63,450 nt of DNA from Bigelowiella natans CCMP2755 (GCA_000320545.1 ADNK01001508.1:1-63450); one strand, 5' to 3'. Positions 33,942 through 45,545 are shown, numbered from the stretch's first letter. Notes: generated by a model from the letters alone, not told the origin. Made by a program: numbers and translations.

Positions 33942-34522
33942 GAGGACATATCTCATTTCGACATACGATTCATGAACTGAGAGTTCGTGGCGATATCAAC
34001 TACAACTACATTGATTATGCTATGTACTTTAGTTAGCTTGTTAAGCTTTGCGCGCAAATCATTTTGTACATCAGTGTCGATCGAAGCCACCGCATTCACG
34101 TACTAATATACGCAAGAAATCTATGCAATCGGGCAAATAGACGTATTAATAATCTCTGTCTCCATGTACTCGCGTGTTGCATTGTGCTGTATTCGACAAT
34201 AATAGAATACATAGTATATTGTATTACTTGTCTATCATGATAATTGCGCATGGAAATATGCATTGCACACCACATGCCATGTCTGCAATCATGCGTCATG
34301 AGAATTGAGGCGTAACCCTAATAGAGTAGTTACAATTCTAATGTTGTTGCGCTTATATTAGCTGTATATTATCAATGCATGCATGTTAGCAGATTGCTGC
34401 ACATACACGCATCAACAGACAGGACCATATGTTCATTTATGCTAAGCAGAAATCTAGCCGTGCATGTGATAAAGTTGTGTGTTCAAGGCAATTCAACGAC
34501 GCACTTCAATGAACTCATCCTT

Positions 34523-34555
<33 letters not shown>

Positions 34556-34734
34556 TCTCTTTGCACAACGGTCTTATTGTCCAAGACACAATGTGAACGC
34601 TGTGATCATCTCATCATAGCTAGCTAGCTAGCTGGATGCCCAAGAATGCTGTGCACATACAAACGCTCAAATATTATAGGTTCATTTGTTCATTGATGCA
34701 AAGAATTCTAGCTTTATGTGCTAAAATTGCGTGT
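33942..34734. other. Spacer with (ATC)n and CTAGCTAGCTAG
   Basis: Between convergent genes. Holds an (ATC)n run at 34522-34555 and a CTAGCTAG run at 34617-34633, and the first copy of a duplicated gene end (see 34479-34759). No exon supported. Confidence 0.6.
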
Positions 34735-34759
34735 TCAAGGCAATTCAACGACGCACTTC
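34479..34759. repeat. Direct repeat duplicating the 3' end of the AlkB-like gene
   Basis: The 29-bp sequence at 34731-34759 (GTGTTCAAGGCAATTCAACG...), which covers the stop codon and last codons of the minus-strand AlkB-like gene, is repeated exactly at 34479-34507. Weaker similarity extends about 45 bp to the left of each copy. Confidence 0.85.
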
Positions 34760-35766
34760 GTTCCACCTAAGCTGGTGTACTTAAACTGGAACCACGGGTT
34801 GGGAATTTTATTATTTATTCGATCACCATGAATCCTTTCCCACACCCCTCTTCTCTCCTGCTTCAAACGCTTATGGTCTTCGAACTTCGCCCATACAAAA
34901 TCGAATGAGGCTTTAGGCCCGGATATTATTTTCGAATCCAGTGGTGTGACACTTAACACAGCTTGTTTCCAAGTACGGGCAGAATTGTACCGTAGAATGG
35001 CATCTCCAGGATTCAATGTGAGATCCAGAGAGTCTTTATCGTACTTTTCGTATTTGAAACCAAATTTGACCGCATGGCTTCCAAGATTGATGAACAATTT
35101 CGGTGTTCCGTCGTTTCCCCCCACTAAATCACCGTCCCCAGACCACCCACACAAAGTGCGCTTCGGACTAATTATTCGCCCACCAACCATTTCAAAGGAG
35201 AGTGAAAGATGCGTTGGTGTAAAGTCCCCGGCAGGATATTTGGGATCGACCTTCCTCCCATTCTCAGAAATGTTGAGACTTTCAAAAAAACGCTGTTCTA
35301 CAGTCTTATTTTCATCGCTCCCACATTCAAATTCCAGCCGATGCTGTCCATGTAGCAAGCCCAATTCCAGGGCGTCGCATTTTACCGCATGTGTAGGTTT
35401 ACCATTAGCATCTTTAAAAAAATGGTTCAGAACCGCATTGTTAGCTCCATACACCGTGCCCTTGATGCGATCGCCACGTCTCCACAACCCTCCACATTCA
35501 CCCTTGATTCCAGGGCGGTAAAAACGATTCAGGAGTTCGGTTTGAAGAGACGGGTTAACAGCGTTCTGGATGAGTATCAACCCATCTGGATCTATCAATT
35601 TGAACCGACACAGGTCATTTTTAAGGGTGCACTCAGTAGATGGCGTTGACGACGGTTGTTTTGATTTTCGATCGGCGCGGAGCATGTTGTTATTCGTGTT
35701 GGCTTTTTTCCTCCTTCGAAACCGTTTAGCGGTTGCAGACATGGGAACGCAGTCTCCTTGGACCAA
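34735..35766 (-). CDS. AlkB-like 2OG-oxygenase-fold protein with lost iron ligands
   Basis: Intronless, 343 aa. A basic N-terminus (KRFRRRKKANTNNN) is followed by an AlkB-type double-stranded beta-helix. The alignment to ALKBH proteins is recognisable from LIQNAVNPSLQTELLNRF, then GWSGDGDLVGG, LFINLGSHAVKFGF, LDLTLNPGDAILRYNSAR and TWKQAVLSV. Active members have H-x-D where this has S-G-D (about 209-211), and a distal His (WYHSL type) where this has Gln/Lys (about 267-268); the 2OG-binding Arg region is also changed. If the alignment is right the protein cannot hold iron in the normal way and would be a pseudoenzyme or a binding protein. Basic residues may target nucleic acid. No neighbour suggests a partner. 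Confidence 0.6.
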   Translation of the reverse strand: MVQGDCVPMSATAKRFRRRKKANTNNNMLRADRKSKQPSSTPSTECTLKNDLCRFKLIDPDGLILIQNAVNPSLQTELLNRFYRPGIKGECGGLWRRGDRIKGTVYGANNAVLNHFFKDANGKPTHAVKCDALELGLLHGQHRLEFECGSDENKTVEQRFFESLNISENGRKVDPKYPAGDFTPTHLSLSFEMVGGRIISPKRTLCGWSGDGDLVGGNDGTPKLFINLGSHAVKFGFKYEKYDKDSLDLTLNPGDAILRYNSARTWKQAVLSVTPLDSKIISGPKASFDFVWAKFEDHKRLKQERRGVWERIHGDRINNKIPNPWFQFKYTSLGGTKCVVELP

Positions 35767-37503
35767 GGGGTCGAAAGATATAAGAAGCAGGAATATGAGT
35801 GTAATGATAAATCCAGTAAGCAGTCAAGGTCGTGGGACGAAATCTATGCCACACGCATTGTTAGCTCCGAGGAGAGATCTGGGCCATTGGTGACAAAAAG
35901 CATACACGAGAAGCCGTTTCCCGCGATGATCGCAAACGCCTCATGCCATCGAAGATTTGAGCACCAGCGTGCAGCGGTAACTGCTATTTTCGCGTGTGAT
36001 TATTTCCTCCGAACTGCAAGTTCACCACACTTTCCCGGTGTGACAATTTGTCGACAAATTACCACATAATTTGTGACTAGTCTTACTGAATTTTGGCACT
36101 TTGGCTAGTTGGTTGTTTGACGTTGCAACAATAAGTATGGTTTTTAACATAAGATTGGGATACATTTTTATCCAATTATATTTTACTAGAGCGGAGACTC
36201 GTCCGCATACGTTGCCAGCTGACGACGATGCGCGAAATAACGACAACAATATGACAACAACAATATACAGGAGTCAAAAATTTTTTCATTGATGATGTCT
36301 GGAGCGTGGTTTATTTATAACGTCATTTTTACATGTTGACGTAGGTGAAAAACGGCCTACAAAACGAAGAATCTAAGGATCTCCTCCAGCCATCCCTCTC
36401 CTTCCGATTTGGTCTTTCGGTTGAGACCACTCGTTGTACGGAAAGGGTCAAGATGCTCAGAAACTCCGTCCGTGCCTTCAGGAGGCTACGAACATTCAAC
36501 GGTAACCTAGAACCTAGCACTGAAGGAATCTGTCTGCGTCGGGGTTAGCCTTAGCATTCTCCTTCCATAGTCGTGTGATCCTTCCAAACGATGCAAAGTG
36601 TCATCATTCAATTGATACGCTTTTGAAAGAGAATGGTTAAACTTTGTCTCAGTACACACACGGAAATTGGGAAAGATAGCAGGCTCTGCAACTAACGCTT
36701 CGGAAGAAAAGACAGCAACATCTGTAATGCATATTTAATTTCATCTGTCTTATTCTTACTCATTTCACTTCGACAGAAGAATGCAGAATCGAATGAACTT
36801 AAAAAGAGGAAGACAGCAGAAGAGGTTGCACAAGTACTACATTGCACAATCTTTGTAATGTATTCATGCATAAACATAATGATAGAATGAAGGCGCTGGG
36901 AAGAAAGAGAGTCAAGGGCCAAGTACTCGCGGACACAAAGAGCCAACACGCTATGGAGATTGGGAGTACAAAGGCAGATGTTTTGATTTCTAGTGGTGAC
37001 AAATGATTAGTATCTTTCATAACTATATTTTATGTGCAAGCACGATCTGGCGGGCATTTGGGTGATGGCTGCATTAAAAACAGCATGCATACCAAGTGAC
37101 ATGCATGAGCACGAAGTAATTTGTAATATTCGTTGCGTCCAAACATTAGTTATGCTCGTGCCGACCCGTCGATAATAAGATATATGGTATACGCAAACAT
37201 GCAGCTAGTTAGATCGCGATGGGGGTAGTTACAACATGAACAACAAATGCGTGGGCAAACCTAAATATGCATGAGCTGCTGTTAAGTCATCGCCATGAGT
37301 AGTTCTTGCTACAATGTTAATTTCAAGCCGATCCTCCTACTTCCTAGAATTAATCGCTCAGCACTAAAATGTTCTCCACTATGCGAATAGAATTTTCTAC
37401 GCGCACGTCATGGCTTGTTGAACTTGTTGCGTGCTTCCGTGGCGGATTACACAGCATAGCCCCGCACTGATGTGTCGGCCTAGTAGCATCTCTGTGTGCA
37501 TCT

Positions 37504-37548
<45 letters not shown>

Positions 37549-37703
37549 GTGTATTTTTATGTGTGTGTGTGTGTGTGTGTGTTTGGTCATATGTTGAGAT
37601 AGGTTTCGATTCGATTTTGGCACTGCTAGAGCACGCCGCATGTTCGAGATGATCTCATCTAATACGAACGTGTTTTGTACCAAGGTACACCCCAGCACTA
37701 CAG
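35767..37703. other. Stretch without a supported gene
   Basis: Short frames occur on both strands (for example 36329-36548) but none shows a motif or splice chain. An AT-richer segment with GCATGC words lies at 37040-37300, and adjacent (AT)n and (GT)n runs at 37506-37581. Confidence 0.4.
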
Positions 37704-38438
37704 TATCCTCGATTCATTTGCTTACCAGTGAGTTCCCCCTTTTATTTCATTTATTCAGTATCAATTAAAGGCGATTGAACCTGGAATTTTCCCCGACTCT
37801 ATCAGGGTCCAAATTCGTCGTGTATATACTCGATGTTCATTTTGCAATACCATGGAATGGGAAAGTTGCCTGATAAGGGATTCACCTCTGCATGAATTCC
37901 ACCTATTAATATTTATATCTGTTTGGATTTTGTCCTGAAAGGATAAGTAAAGACCCAAATAAACGGATTATATCTACCTGTTTCTGAATAAATTGTCGCA
38001 CTAAAACTGGGTTCATGCATATTTTAGTTCCTCCCCTATATATTAATATTCTGAAATGAAGGAACAAGGTAGATATACTTGCTCGAAGAAACTAAACATA
38101 AAATTAAGATACACCTCTACTTCTTAACGCTTGATCTCATTTCTTCGGGAAATTTCCCGAGGGTGTACTTGTCGGAAATGTGGAAGGACAGCATCGAAAA
38201 AGCTTCGTTCCTCGAAGGAAAGTCGACGAACGTTTTCATCTCTTATGATTTAAGGTTTTATCGGAGGAGTTAGTAAATCTTTCAGTTATTAAGGAAGAGT
38301 GGACTTTATTGTGTTAAGTAATCTGTTTAATTATCCCTCCAGGTATTGGAGCTTCACATTCCGAAATATGAAAGCACAGTCCCCGATTTCTTTGAAGACT
38401 TCAAAGAGAAATATTGGCCCTCGTTTGAAAACACTTGA
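37704..38438 (+). CDS. Unidentified small split gene, partial model
   Basis: Coding-like pieces with plausible acceptors lie at 37704-37727, from 37759 (LKAIEPGIFPDSIRVQIRRV), at about 38130-38265 (GNFPRVYLSEMWKDSIEKAS) and in the last exon 38343-38438 (VLELHIPKYESTVPDFFEDF, ending in SFENT and a stop). I could not close all phases or recognise a family, and the 5' end is not defined. Confidence 0.35.
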
Positions 38439-38518
38439 TGCATGTAGAATGCCCACAAAATAATCGAGTTTCATTATTCTATCTCCAGTACAATATAAGC
38501 AATGAACAATTTAAACGC

Positions 38519-38967
38519 CTATCTAACTTCGAGAGCTGTGGCCAAATTGTCCTCTTCACGGGATTTCTTGGGGCCATCATCGTTTGCACACTTGTCCTTG
38601 AAAGCATCAATTGTGCTCTTTCTTTTCACAGTACCAATTCTTTCTCAATTTGGCCATCAGAGCGAAAGCTGCTAAGGTTTCTCGTAAGGGAAATATCCTC
38701 TACTCTGCATTTCTTCTGACACGCCACCGCACATTTCACAATAGTATAGCACTCTCAAGTTTTTGGACGCAACACCTAGATTTGAAGCCCCAAAATATGA
38801 AAACCGCGCGCTTCCTCCAAACTTAGCTTTATTGTGAATTGCACAACGATGTCCCCCGACGTCCCCGACGTCAATGAGGACCGAGCTCCGAGAAATGCAC
38901 ATCCGACAAGAAGAAAAAGAGTGAGGAATTGTGGCCTGCGACAACAGACTTTGTGCGTCGCAGGCAT
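38519..38967 (-). CDS. Small Cys-rich secreted protein
   Basis: Start Met at 38967, exon to 38848 (40 codons) with a signal peptide core FLTLFLLVGCAFLGA. A second exon encodes CYTIVKCAVACQKKCR with closely spaced cysteines, and the last exon encodes STIDAFKDKCANDDGPKKSR and ends LATALEVR before the stop at 38519. Phases are consistent for about 88 aa, but the donor of exon 2 is a choice between two sites. Family unknown; the pattern suggests a disulfide-stabilised secreted peptide. Confidence 0.45.
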
Positions 38968-39133
38968 GTACAGCTCAATCAATGTTCTCACGGAAAGCGG
39001 GAGGTTTGTTTTATCAGCTGTCCTTGTGTCGAACAGTCATATTTTCAGACGCAGGTGAAAAAGGGAGGGCAAACTGTGATAAAGGAAGAAATTAAAAATA
39101 AATAATATCCAAAACCGCAAAGCAGGAGCACCC
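38968..39133. promoter_or_regulatory. Bidirectional upstream region
   Basis: 166 bp separate the start codons of the small secreted protein (minus) and the ArfGAP gene (plus). No coding exon is supported between them. Confidence 0.45.
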
Positions 39134-40309
39134 ATGCTCGGCCAGCCACCCCCTACAAGCAACACGAGGAGTCGTCGAGCAAGGTCGCAGCAGCCTGTGG
39201 ACACATCCACACTCACAGATGAGGAGTACCTTGCATACAAGGAGCGCCTCGAGAACTTTCAGGAAACATTGAGCCGCATGGGACAGCACCCAGGGAACAA
39301 AAGATGTGCGGACTGTCGTGAGCACAATCCTCGTTACATAGACGTGCAATGGGGAGTCTACCTTTGTCTTCTCTGTAGCGGAGCTCACCAAAAGGTTTTG
39401 GGCACTACCATAGTGACTATAGACACAACTGAAGTCGATGATCAATGGATCACAACGCTCGAGCAACGTGGCAACTCTAAAGTAAATGATGATCTAGAGG
39501 ACAAATTGGAAACTATTGAAAAGAGAAAGATGAGCTGGTCAATCACTAACCGTTCAAAGTTCGTAACTAAAAAATATGTTGAAGGTAAATGGATGAAAAA
39601 AGAGGGAGCAAAGATTGATCTCAAAGATCCCTCTCACGTTGTTTCCCCCCCAGAGGATGCAAACGATGGGAGGAAAAAAAAGAAAAAAAAGGATAAAAAA
39701 AGGAAAAAGAAGGACAAGAAGAAAAATAAAGAAGAATCCAATGCTGTCCAGATAATGCCCCCGCAAGAGGAGGTAAAAGGACAATCCAGTGCACCGTCAA
39801 AAACTGAAGTCAAGCAATCAGATGGTGGACTGACGAATTTATTTGACATCCTATCGATGGATGGTGGAAGTGATTCTAAGGCAGCCCCAAAGCCGGCTTC
39901 AGTCCCATCTCAACCACCACAATCAGATGCCAAGAAGATCATTGATGAGAACACTACAAATGATATAATGGCAATGTTCGAAAACCCTGCTCCCCAGCAG
40001 CAAACAGGATATGGAGCATATGGAGCTCAACCTAGGTATGGCTATGGTGTGCAACCAGCGACCTATGCAAATCCTTCTAGTCATCAAGCTCAGAACCCAT
40101 TCGCAATGTCGCAACAAGCAAGTTCTGGAAATCCATTTGCCCAGGCTAGTAGTGGTTATGCGCAACCCAATTTCGGATATGCTGCACAACCGATGAATCA
40201 AAATCAAATGCGGCAAATGCCACAACAAAACTCTGCTTTTCATCAGCAACAACAGGTACAACAACAGCAGAATCAACAGCAGAATACAGATATTATGAAT
40301 TTCTTCTAA
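39134..40309 (+). CDS. ArfGAP-domain protein with Gln in place of the arginine finger
   Basis: One intronless frame of 391 aa. Residues about 35-155 form an ArfGAP domain with an intact zinc finger C58-x2-C61-x16-C78-x2-C81 (CADC ... CLLC) and the following WITTLEQRGNSKVND helix. ArfGAPs stimulate GTP hydrolysis by Arf GTPases at Golgi and endocytic membranes. The conserved HR of the arginine finger (CxxCxGxHRxLG) reads HQ here (Gln86), so GAP activity is doubtful. A Lys-rich stretch (KKKKKKDKKRKKKDKKKNK) follows, then a Gln/Asn/Pro-rich tail with NPFAMSQQASSGNPFAQ: NPF motifs that normally bind EH-domain endocytic adaptors. The architecture resembles SMAP/AGFG proteins. Confidence 0.85.
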   Translation: MLGQPPPTSNTRSRRARSQQPVDTSTLTDEEYLAYKERLENFQETLSRMGQHPGNKRCADCREHNPRYIDVQWGVYLCLLCSGAHQKVLGTTIVTIDTTEVDDQWITTLEQRGNSKVNDDLEDKLETIEKRKMSWSITNRSKFVTKKYVEGKWMKKEGAKIDLKDPSHVVSPPEDANDGRKKKKKKDKKRKKKDKKKNKEESNAVQIMPPQEEVKGQSSAPSKTEVKQSDGGLTNLFDILSMDGGSDSKAAPKPASVPSQPPQSDAKKIIDENTTNDIMAMFENPAPQQQTGYGAYGAQPRYGYGVQPATYANPSSHQAQNPFAMSQQASSGNPFAQASSGYAQPNFGYAAQPMNQNQMRQMPQQNSAFHQQQQVQQQQNQQQNTDIMNFF

Positions 40310-41663
40310 ATGTTCTAGTTGAAAATAGCAAGCTTACAATAGTGCTTATGAAGCGATGTATACGATATCTGAAATGATGCTATATGTTGTGCTCAGTAAG
40401 TTGATAGAGTAATGCCAAGGCATAATACGTAAATAAATACTGTGTGAGCGCATCTGTATGTAGTATTATGAAATATCTATTCATTCAGCGAGGTTCGAGA
40501 ACGCAAAGACACATTGAAAAAGCTCTCAAACTAGAAGAAGCATAATCTATCACTGTCGTTCATCTTGATAATAAGAGTGCCGACACGATGCGCGGACACG
40601 CTTAGTAACAAAGCATCATTTACAAAATTGCTTTGATAATGTTGATGCAAGCCGCACATACGACGTCATTGTTGCTGCGCATATGTAGTATATGTGCGCA
40701 AATAAACATAGAGTGTATAGCTAATCATAGGCACTGTCACTGTGCGTATTCTGTACCTACCTAATCGTAGACACCTTGCATACACATTTTGTATACACTG
40801 CTACGTACTGAATTATATATTTTACATACATACCAACACGTTGTGTGTTTTATATCACACACATGTGTATGTATGCATAGACATAGTATTTACAGACAGT
40901 GACTGCACGTAGCACAGATAACAAACATCTGGTTGCAAGGCACATCTCGCTTGTACACAACATGATAACATCGGCACCATATAATATGCATCACATTTGG
41001 CTTAATTATGGCCTGTTCATCAATACTAGATGTTTCCAAAACTGTTGCAATGTAGCTCATTCTATCATTCCAAAGAGACTCAATTAAAATGTTTCTCGAA
41101 GGCAATTTTTCATTAAATCGGTGGAGGTAGCGAGCTAGCGCTCAATCCTGTACACTCTAATAAGTCTGGGAAACAGTGTTCGTAGGAGCATGCACGACAT
41201 CGCTTCGACCATGGATTCGTGCAATTCCAATAGCATGAATGAATCGAGCAGGTCGCTAAAATAATATATTGGTCATCACTTCAAAATTAATGGTGGAAAT
41301 AAATTCTGTTTGTACTCAATTGTGCCCAACAAGTCGAACACGGTCCAGAAAGTTGCAGAGTCTGCTGGACGCACCGTGTAATATGCTCAGGGCCAAAGAT
41401 ATAATTCCCCCTTTAAACCATAACGGCACATTAGGCAAAAGACATAAATCCGAAAAGGACAGTACATAGCGCATCTCTGAACATCCATCTGAAGGGTATC
41501 AAAGCGTTCCCGAATAATTGCTCTGTCATGGCTATTATAGCATCCTAACAATTTAAAGATAAAACATTTATCGCTGTTCAAATAATCGTTGCAACCCACT
41601 TTTACTGATACTCTCAAGACCGTATCCATCGGCTTCCTGGGAGTGATATTGATCGGTTAGACT
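40310..41663. other. Gene-poor spacer
   Basis: AT-rich with TGCATA/TACATA words and no supported exon chain. Several polyadenylation-like AATAAA strings follow the ArfGAP stop (near 40432). Confidence 0.45.
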
Positions 41664-42128
41664 TCAATTTCGTACTAATTTGATGCATATTACGACCGAA
41701 CGGTCTTGAAGAAGAACCAGGCCCAGCCAGCCAGTCCCAATTATTACGAGGACAATGATGCAGAAGGCCCCATAATAAAGGTACCTTCTGGAAATTCCCA
41801 CCATCAAGGGAACACCGGTCTCTGCGCTCGGAAGCAAAGAGTCGACCTGAGTAATCTGGTTCGACACTGCGACATCGTCATGATCTTGTCGTAGGCATAA
41901 ATCATAGGTGATTCCTTCGTCATTTCCTTGTCGCAGGCATAAATCATAGGCAATTCCCTCGTCATATTCTTGTCGCAGGCATAAATCATAAACGATTCGA
42001 ATGGGTTCGGCCCTCGGGTGATTGACAAGGAAAGCGCTCACTATGGCAGCTTCTCCGAACACCTCCCTCCTCAAGCAGGTAACCAACGTGGGATTATGCG
42101 CCATAGTCAGACTGGGCGACTTATCCAA
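41664..42128 (-). CDS. Possible tail-anchored protein with 14-residue repeats
   Basis: A minus-strand frame encodes three tandem 14-residue units (YDLCLRQEYDEGIA type) followed by a hydrophilic linker and a single C-terminal membrane span (YYGAFCIIVLVIIGTGWLG). A tail-anchored protein would fit. The 5' end overlaps the first exon of the OGFOD2-like gene on the other strand, so the start is unknown and the whole call is tentative. Confidence 0.35.
   Translation of the reverse strand: MDKSPSLTMAHNPTLVTCLRREVFGEAAIVSAFLVNHPRAEPIRIVYDLCLRQEYDEGIAYDLCLRQGNDEGITYDLCLRQDHDDVAVSNQITQVDSLLPSAETGVPLMVGISRRYLYYGAFCIIVLVIIGTGWLGLVLLQDRSVVICIKLVRN
41885..41992. repeat. Tandem repeat, 42-bp period, about 2.6 copies
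   Basis: Units begin CTTGTCG(T/C)AGGCATAAATC at 41885, 41927 and 41969. On the minus strand the frame stays open through all of them. Confidence 0.9.
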
Positions 42129-43925
42129 CTCATTTTTAATATGTTATTGGATTAGGTTGAGAAGCTTGCGACAGAAACCGCTGAGTCTCAAAAGAGCCGG
42201 AGGTAGTAGCAATGACTGGACAGTGGCAGCCACTTTCTAGGCATCATTCCCACATATACAACATTTATCTTCAGGATTTTATACTGTCCATGCTTCGAAC
42301 GAGAAAATCTCTACATCTACAAGCTGAAATCTAAGAATAAACTCATCGAGTAAATTGCCAAGGCGACCACATACATTAACATCGTCGGTAGCACGCATAG
42401 GCCTCGCCTGGGGAAAACCCTATCTTACTTTGAAGTGGTTGTTTGTGTAAGCTCAGTTCTAAGTGTTTGTGGTTCGTACAGTCGGCATTTCGAGTTTTAT
42501 GGTCTAGAAGACTTCCGATCCAAGGAGGTATGGTTACGAATGGCAAGCACCGGGAATGATTCACGTAGATTTCACCCGTCGTCAACCGCATAAATAGGAA
42601 TCGTTATTGGGGTCGCTCTCGAAAGAAGAAGCGAAAGAGTTGGAGAGCGCCTTACAGAAGGAGGTTTTTGGTGTAAAATATGCAGGCACTGATGCTGAAT
42701 GTGACCCGCAGCATCACCATAGGTTGAAGCACGAGCAAATCGCGCTTACGAATCGGGGTTGAGAAAGAGTATTATAATGGAAAAATACAAGGTATTAGCA
42801 AGGATTTCAAAACGATAATTGGATACTAATACCGTGTGTGCGACTTTGCTCTAATTGGCATTTATGCGTTTTTAGCGGGCAGACTCGGACGTGTATACCT
42901 TAAATCCCTCTGAGATGTTGTCACCGGACTTTCTTCGCATCGTCGAGAAAGCTAGGGCTGGGAAGGCTGATTCTGCACTTGAGAAGTCCACCACGGTACA
43001 TCCACAAATGACCAACATGCAACGCAAAATCCTGGAGCACGAACATATTAGGGGCGTCGAAGGCCAAGACGGCACATGAAAATCTCTCTTTGGTAACAAC
43101 CATTTGCTCAGATTGGTGATCGTAACGTCTACACATTTCCGTGCTTTCGACAGGAGTTTTGTAAAAGGCTGATAAAGGTGGATCATGAAGCTATTTTCTC
43201 TTCTACCCGAACCTAGACTTAAATCAAACGTTTTTGCTTACCAGGAATTGGAGAATATAAACAAATCGGGTGTTCAAAAGGTTTGATTTGAATGTCATCA
43301 TCAATGATGCGGACACTATTCGCTAACGTCAGCCACAGCAAAAAATACATCGATTTTTATCGTTAAGTAGTCCAGACCGAACTCGATGAACAACTACGGA
43401 CTGCTCTTAAATGAGGTACAGCATGGAATATGCAAATAGTAGTGTTGACATTATGAGACTGTATTACTGCTGGTTTTTCGTTCTTTCATCATCCATCAGT
43501 GGATGTGATGATTCGAACAAAAAAGTTTTTCTCGCGGTATAGTCCTAAAAGTCCTGAACAACCAAAAAGTGACCTACGGAATTGTGAGAAATCGGCGTCG
43601 CGTTGAACGAATGTCATCTTTTTTTATGCATTTGAAAATTTTGGATTGATATGTACGCTAACAATATTTGTCTATTGATATGATCAGATGGGTTTCACAG
43701 ACGCCTTCACCGATCCCTTGATGTTTAAGTAATCGCTTTATAGCCCCTTGCTGCAAGCTCCTCATTCCATATTTCCCCCATTTTTATCATGTTGCATGGC
43801 TTTTAGCGTTGCCGCACTGAGAATAATAGCACCGGTCTTGTTAGGTTCATTCAACCGATTGCAAAACTGGTAAGAAGAATTGTAGTAACGATTAGTAGTC
43901 ATGGTAATAATGGTAGTTGAGAAAT

Positions 43926-43964
<39 letters not shown>

Positions 43965-43968
43965 AAAA

Positions 43969-44040
<72 letters not shown>

Positions 44041-44882
44041 TCGAATATATGTACTCATCATTCCTGCGTTGCTATGTAACATGAAGAAGCATATTTTTTC
44101 CTCTAATACACCATTGGGGCCCTCTGTAGTAGGACATGTATTTATATTCAGGTGGTGCTGATGTGAGTCGTTGTTGCTTAATATGATGATGGTGATGATG
44201 ATGGTGATGATGATGATGATGATGATGATGATGGTGAAGCTTTATCCGGAGGCGGGAAAGGTTCTGACTAGTCACCGGGCTTTCACCGTAATTCACAGCA
44301 TTTGTCACCATAACAAAAATGATGATAATGACGACGATGACGATGATGATGATGACGACGACGACGATGATGATGATGATGATGATGACTGGACAGAAAG
44401 AGCAAAAGCACCAGAACCACCATAACTTCTCTAAAATGCAACATTTCTACCTGCATTTATGCTGAATCACGAAGCCGAAATAGTTCTACCCATGCTTTAT
44501 GTAAAAAAGCCATAATGTGCATGGGTTCTTCCATGTCTTACATCCTCTTAATATGGATTGTACACCGCGAGTACGGCGCATCGGCAAAAATAAGATACAA
44601 GAAATCAGAAAGGAACTAAAGCTTCTTCCCCCCTCCTCATCTTATATTCATCCGCCCTGTTTTCAGGTGGATTACGAGCGCGGAAAGGTTCGGCCCAGCT
44701 TGCGCTAGGGTTCCGTCGCTCTGATGCAAAAGCACATCGCTCGGTCTCTAATTCTTATGCTGTTCTTTTAACAACACGTTTTCTCTTTTGTTCAATTGTC
44801 AGGATACAGAGCTTAGAGAGCACTACGACGATGCAGAGGTCCTTACGAAAGTAGCAGCCGCATCATCATCATCATCATCATC

Positions 44883-44920
<38 letters not shown>

Positions 44921-45100
44921 CAGCAGGAGAACTAACAAGTCGGAATAGTAGCATATTTGGTAGTGCAACCCGCCAGCATTGGTTAATCTATAAGTGCATA
45001 GATCAACTCTCTTATTCTGCCCAGATTACGCTGAATGTGTGCCTCGGTACTGAGGATTTCAAAGGCGGTAAAGAAGATGTGTGTGTTTGTGTGTGTGTGT

Positions 45101-45154
<54 letters not shown>

Positions 45155-45262
45155 AGAGAGGGAGGGAAGAGTCTTCTTGTTTCCTTCCTTTTTGTGAGAT
45201 TCTCCCTCTGTGCTAAAAGAGCTTAATACATCGGCGAGGATTCCACGAATACATTTGCAAAT

Positions 45263-45298
<36 letters not shown>

Positions 45299-45545
45299 GT
45301 ATACCAGGGGACCTGATCTTCTTCGATGGTGTGAGAGGATTTAAAGCCAAAGAGGAAAGTTCTGTCAAAAAATATCTTCGGATTAAAGTCCGTGACAGAA
45401 ATCCCCCGCCTCCACCCCCCCCCCTCCCTCCCTGCGTGAGGCGGTGTACGTGAGTGAGGTTTACATAAATATATTCAAGTCTGAGAAGGTCTCTTCTCAC
45501 CCTACCCTCTCTTCCTTTCCCCAGCTTTCATTTTTTTTGCACAGA

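Noticed and set aside
43929-44039. Possible CRISPR-like or satellite array
   Set aside because: Simple CT/AC/GA runs without spacers; ordinary microsatellite.
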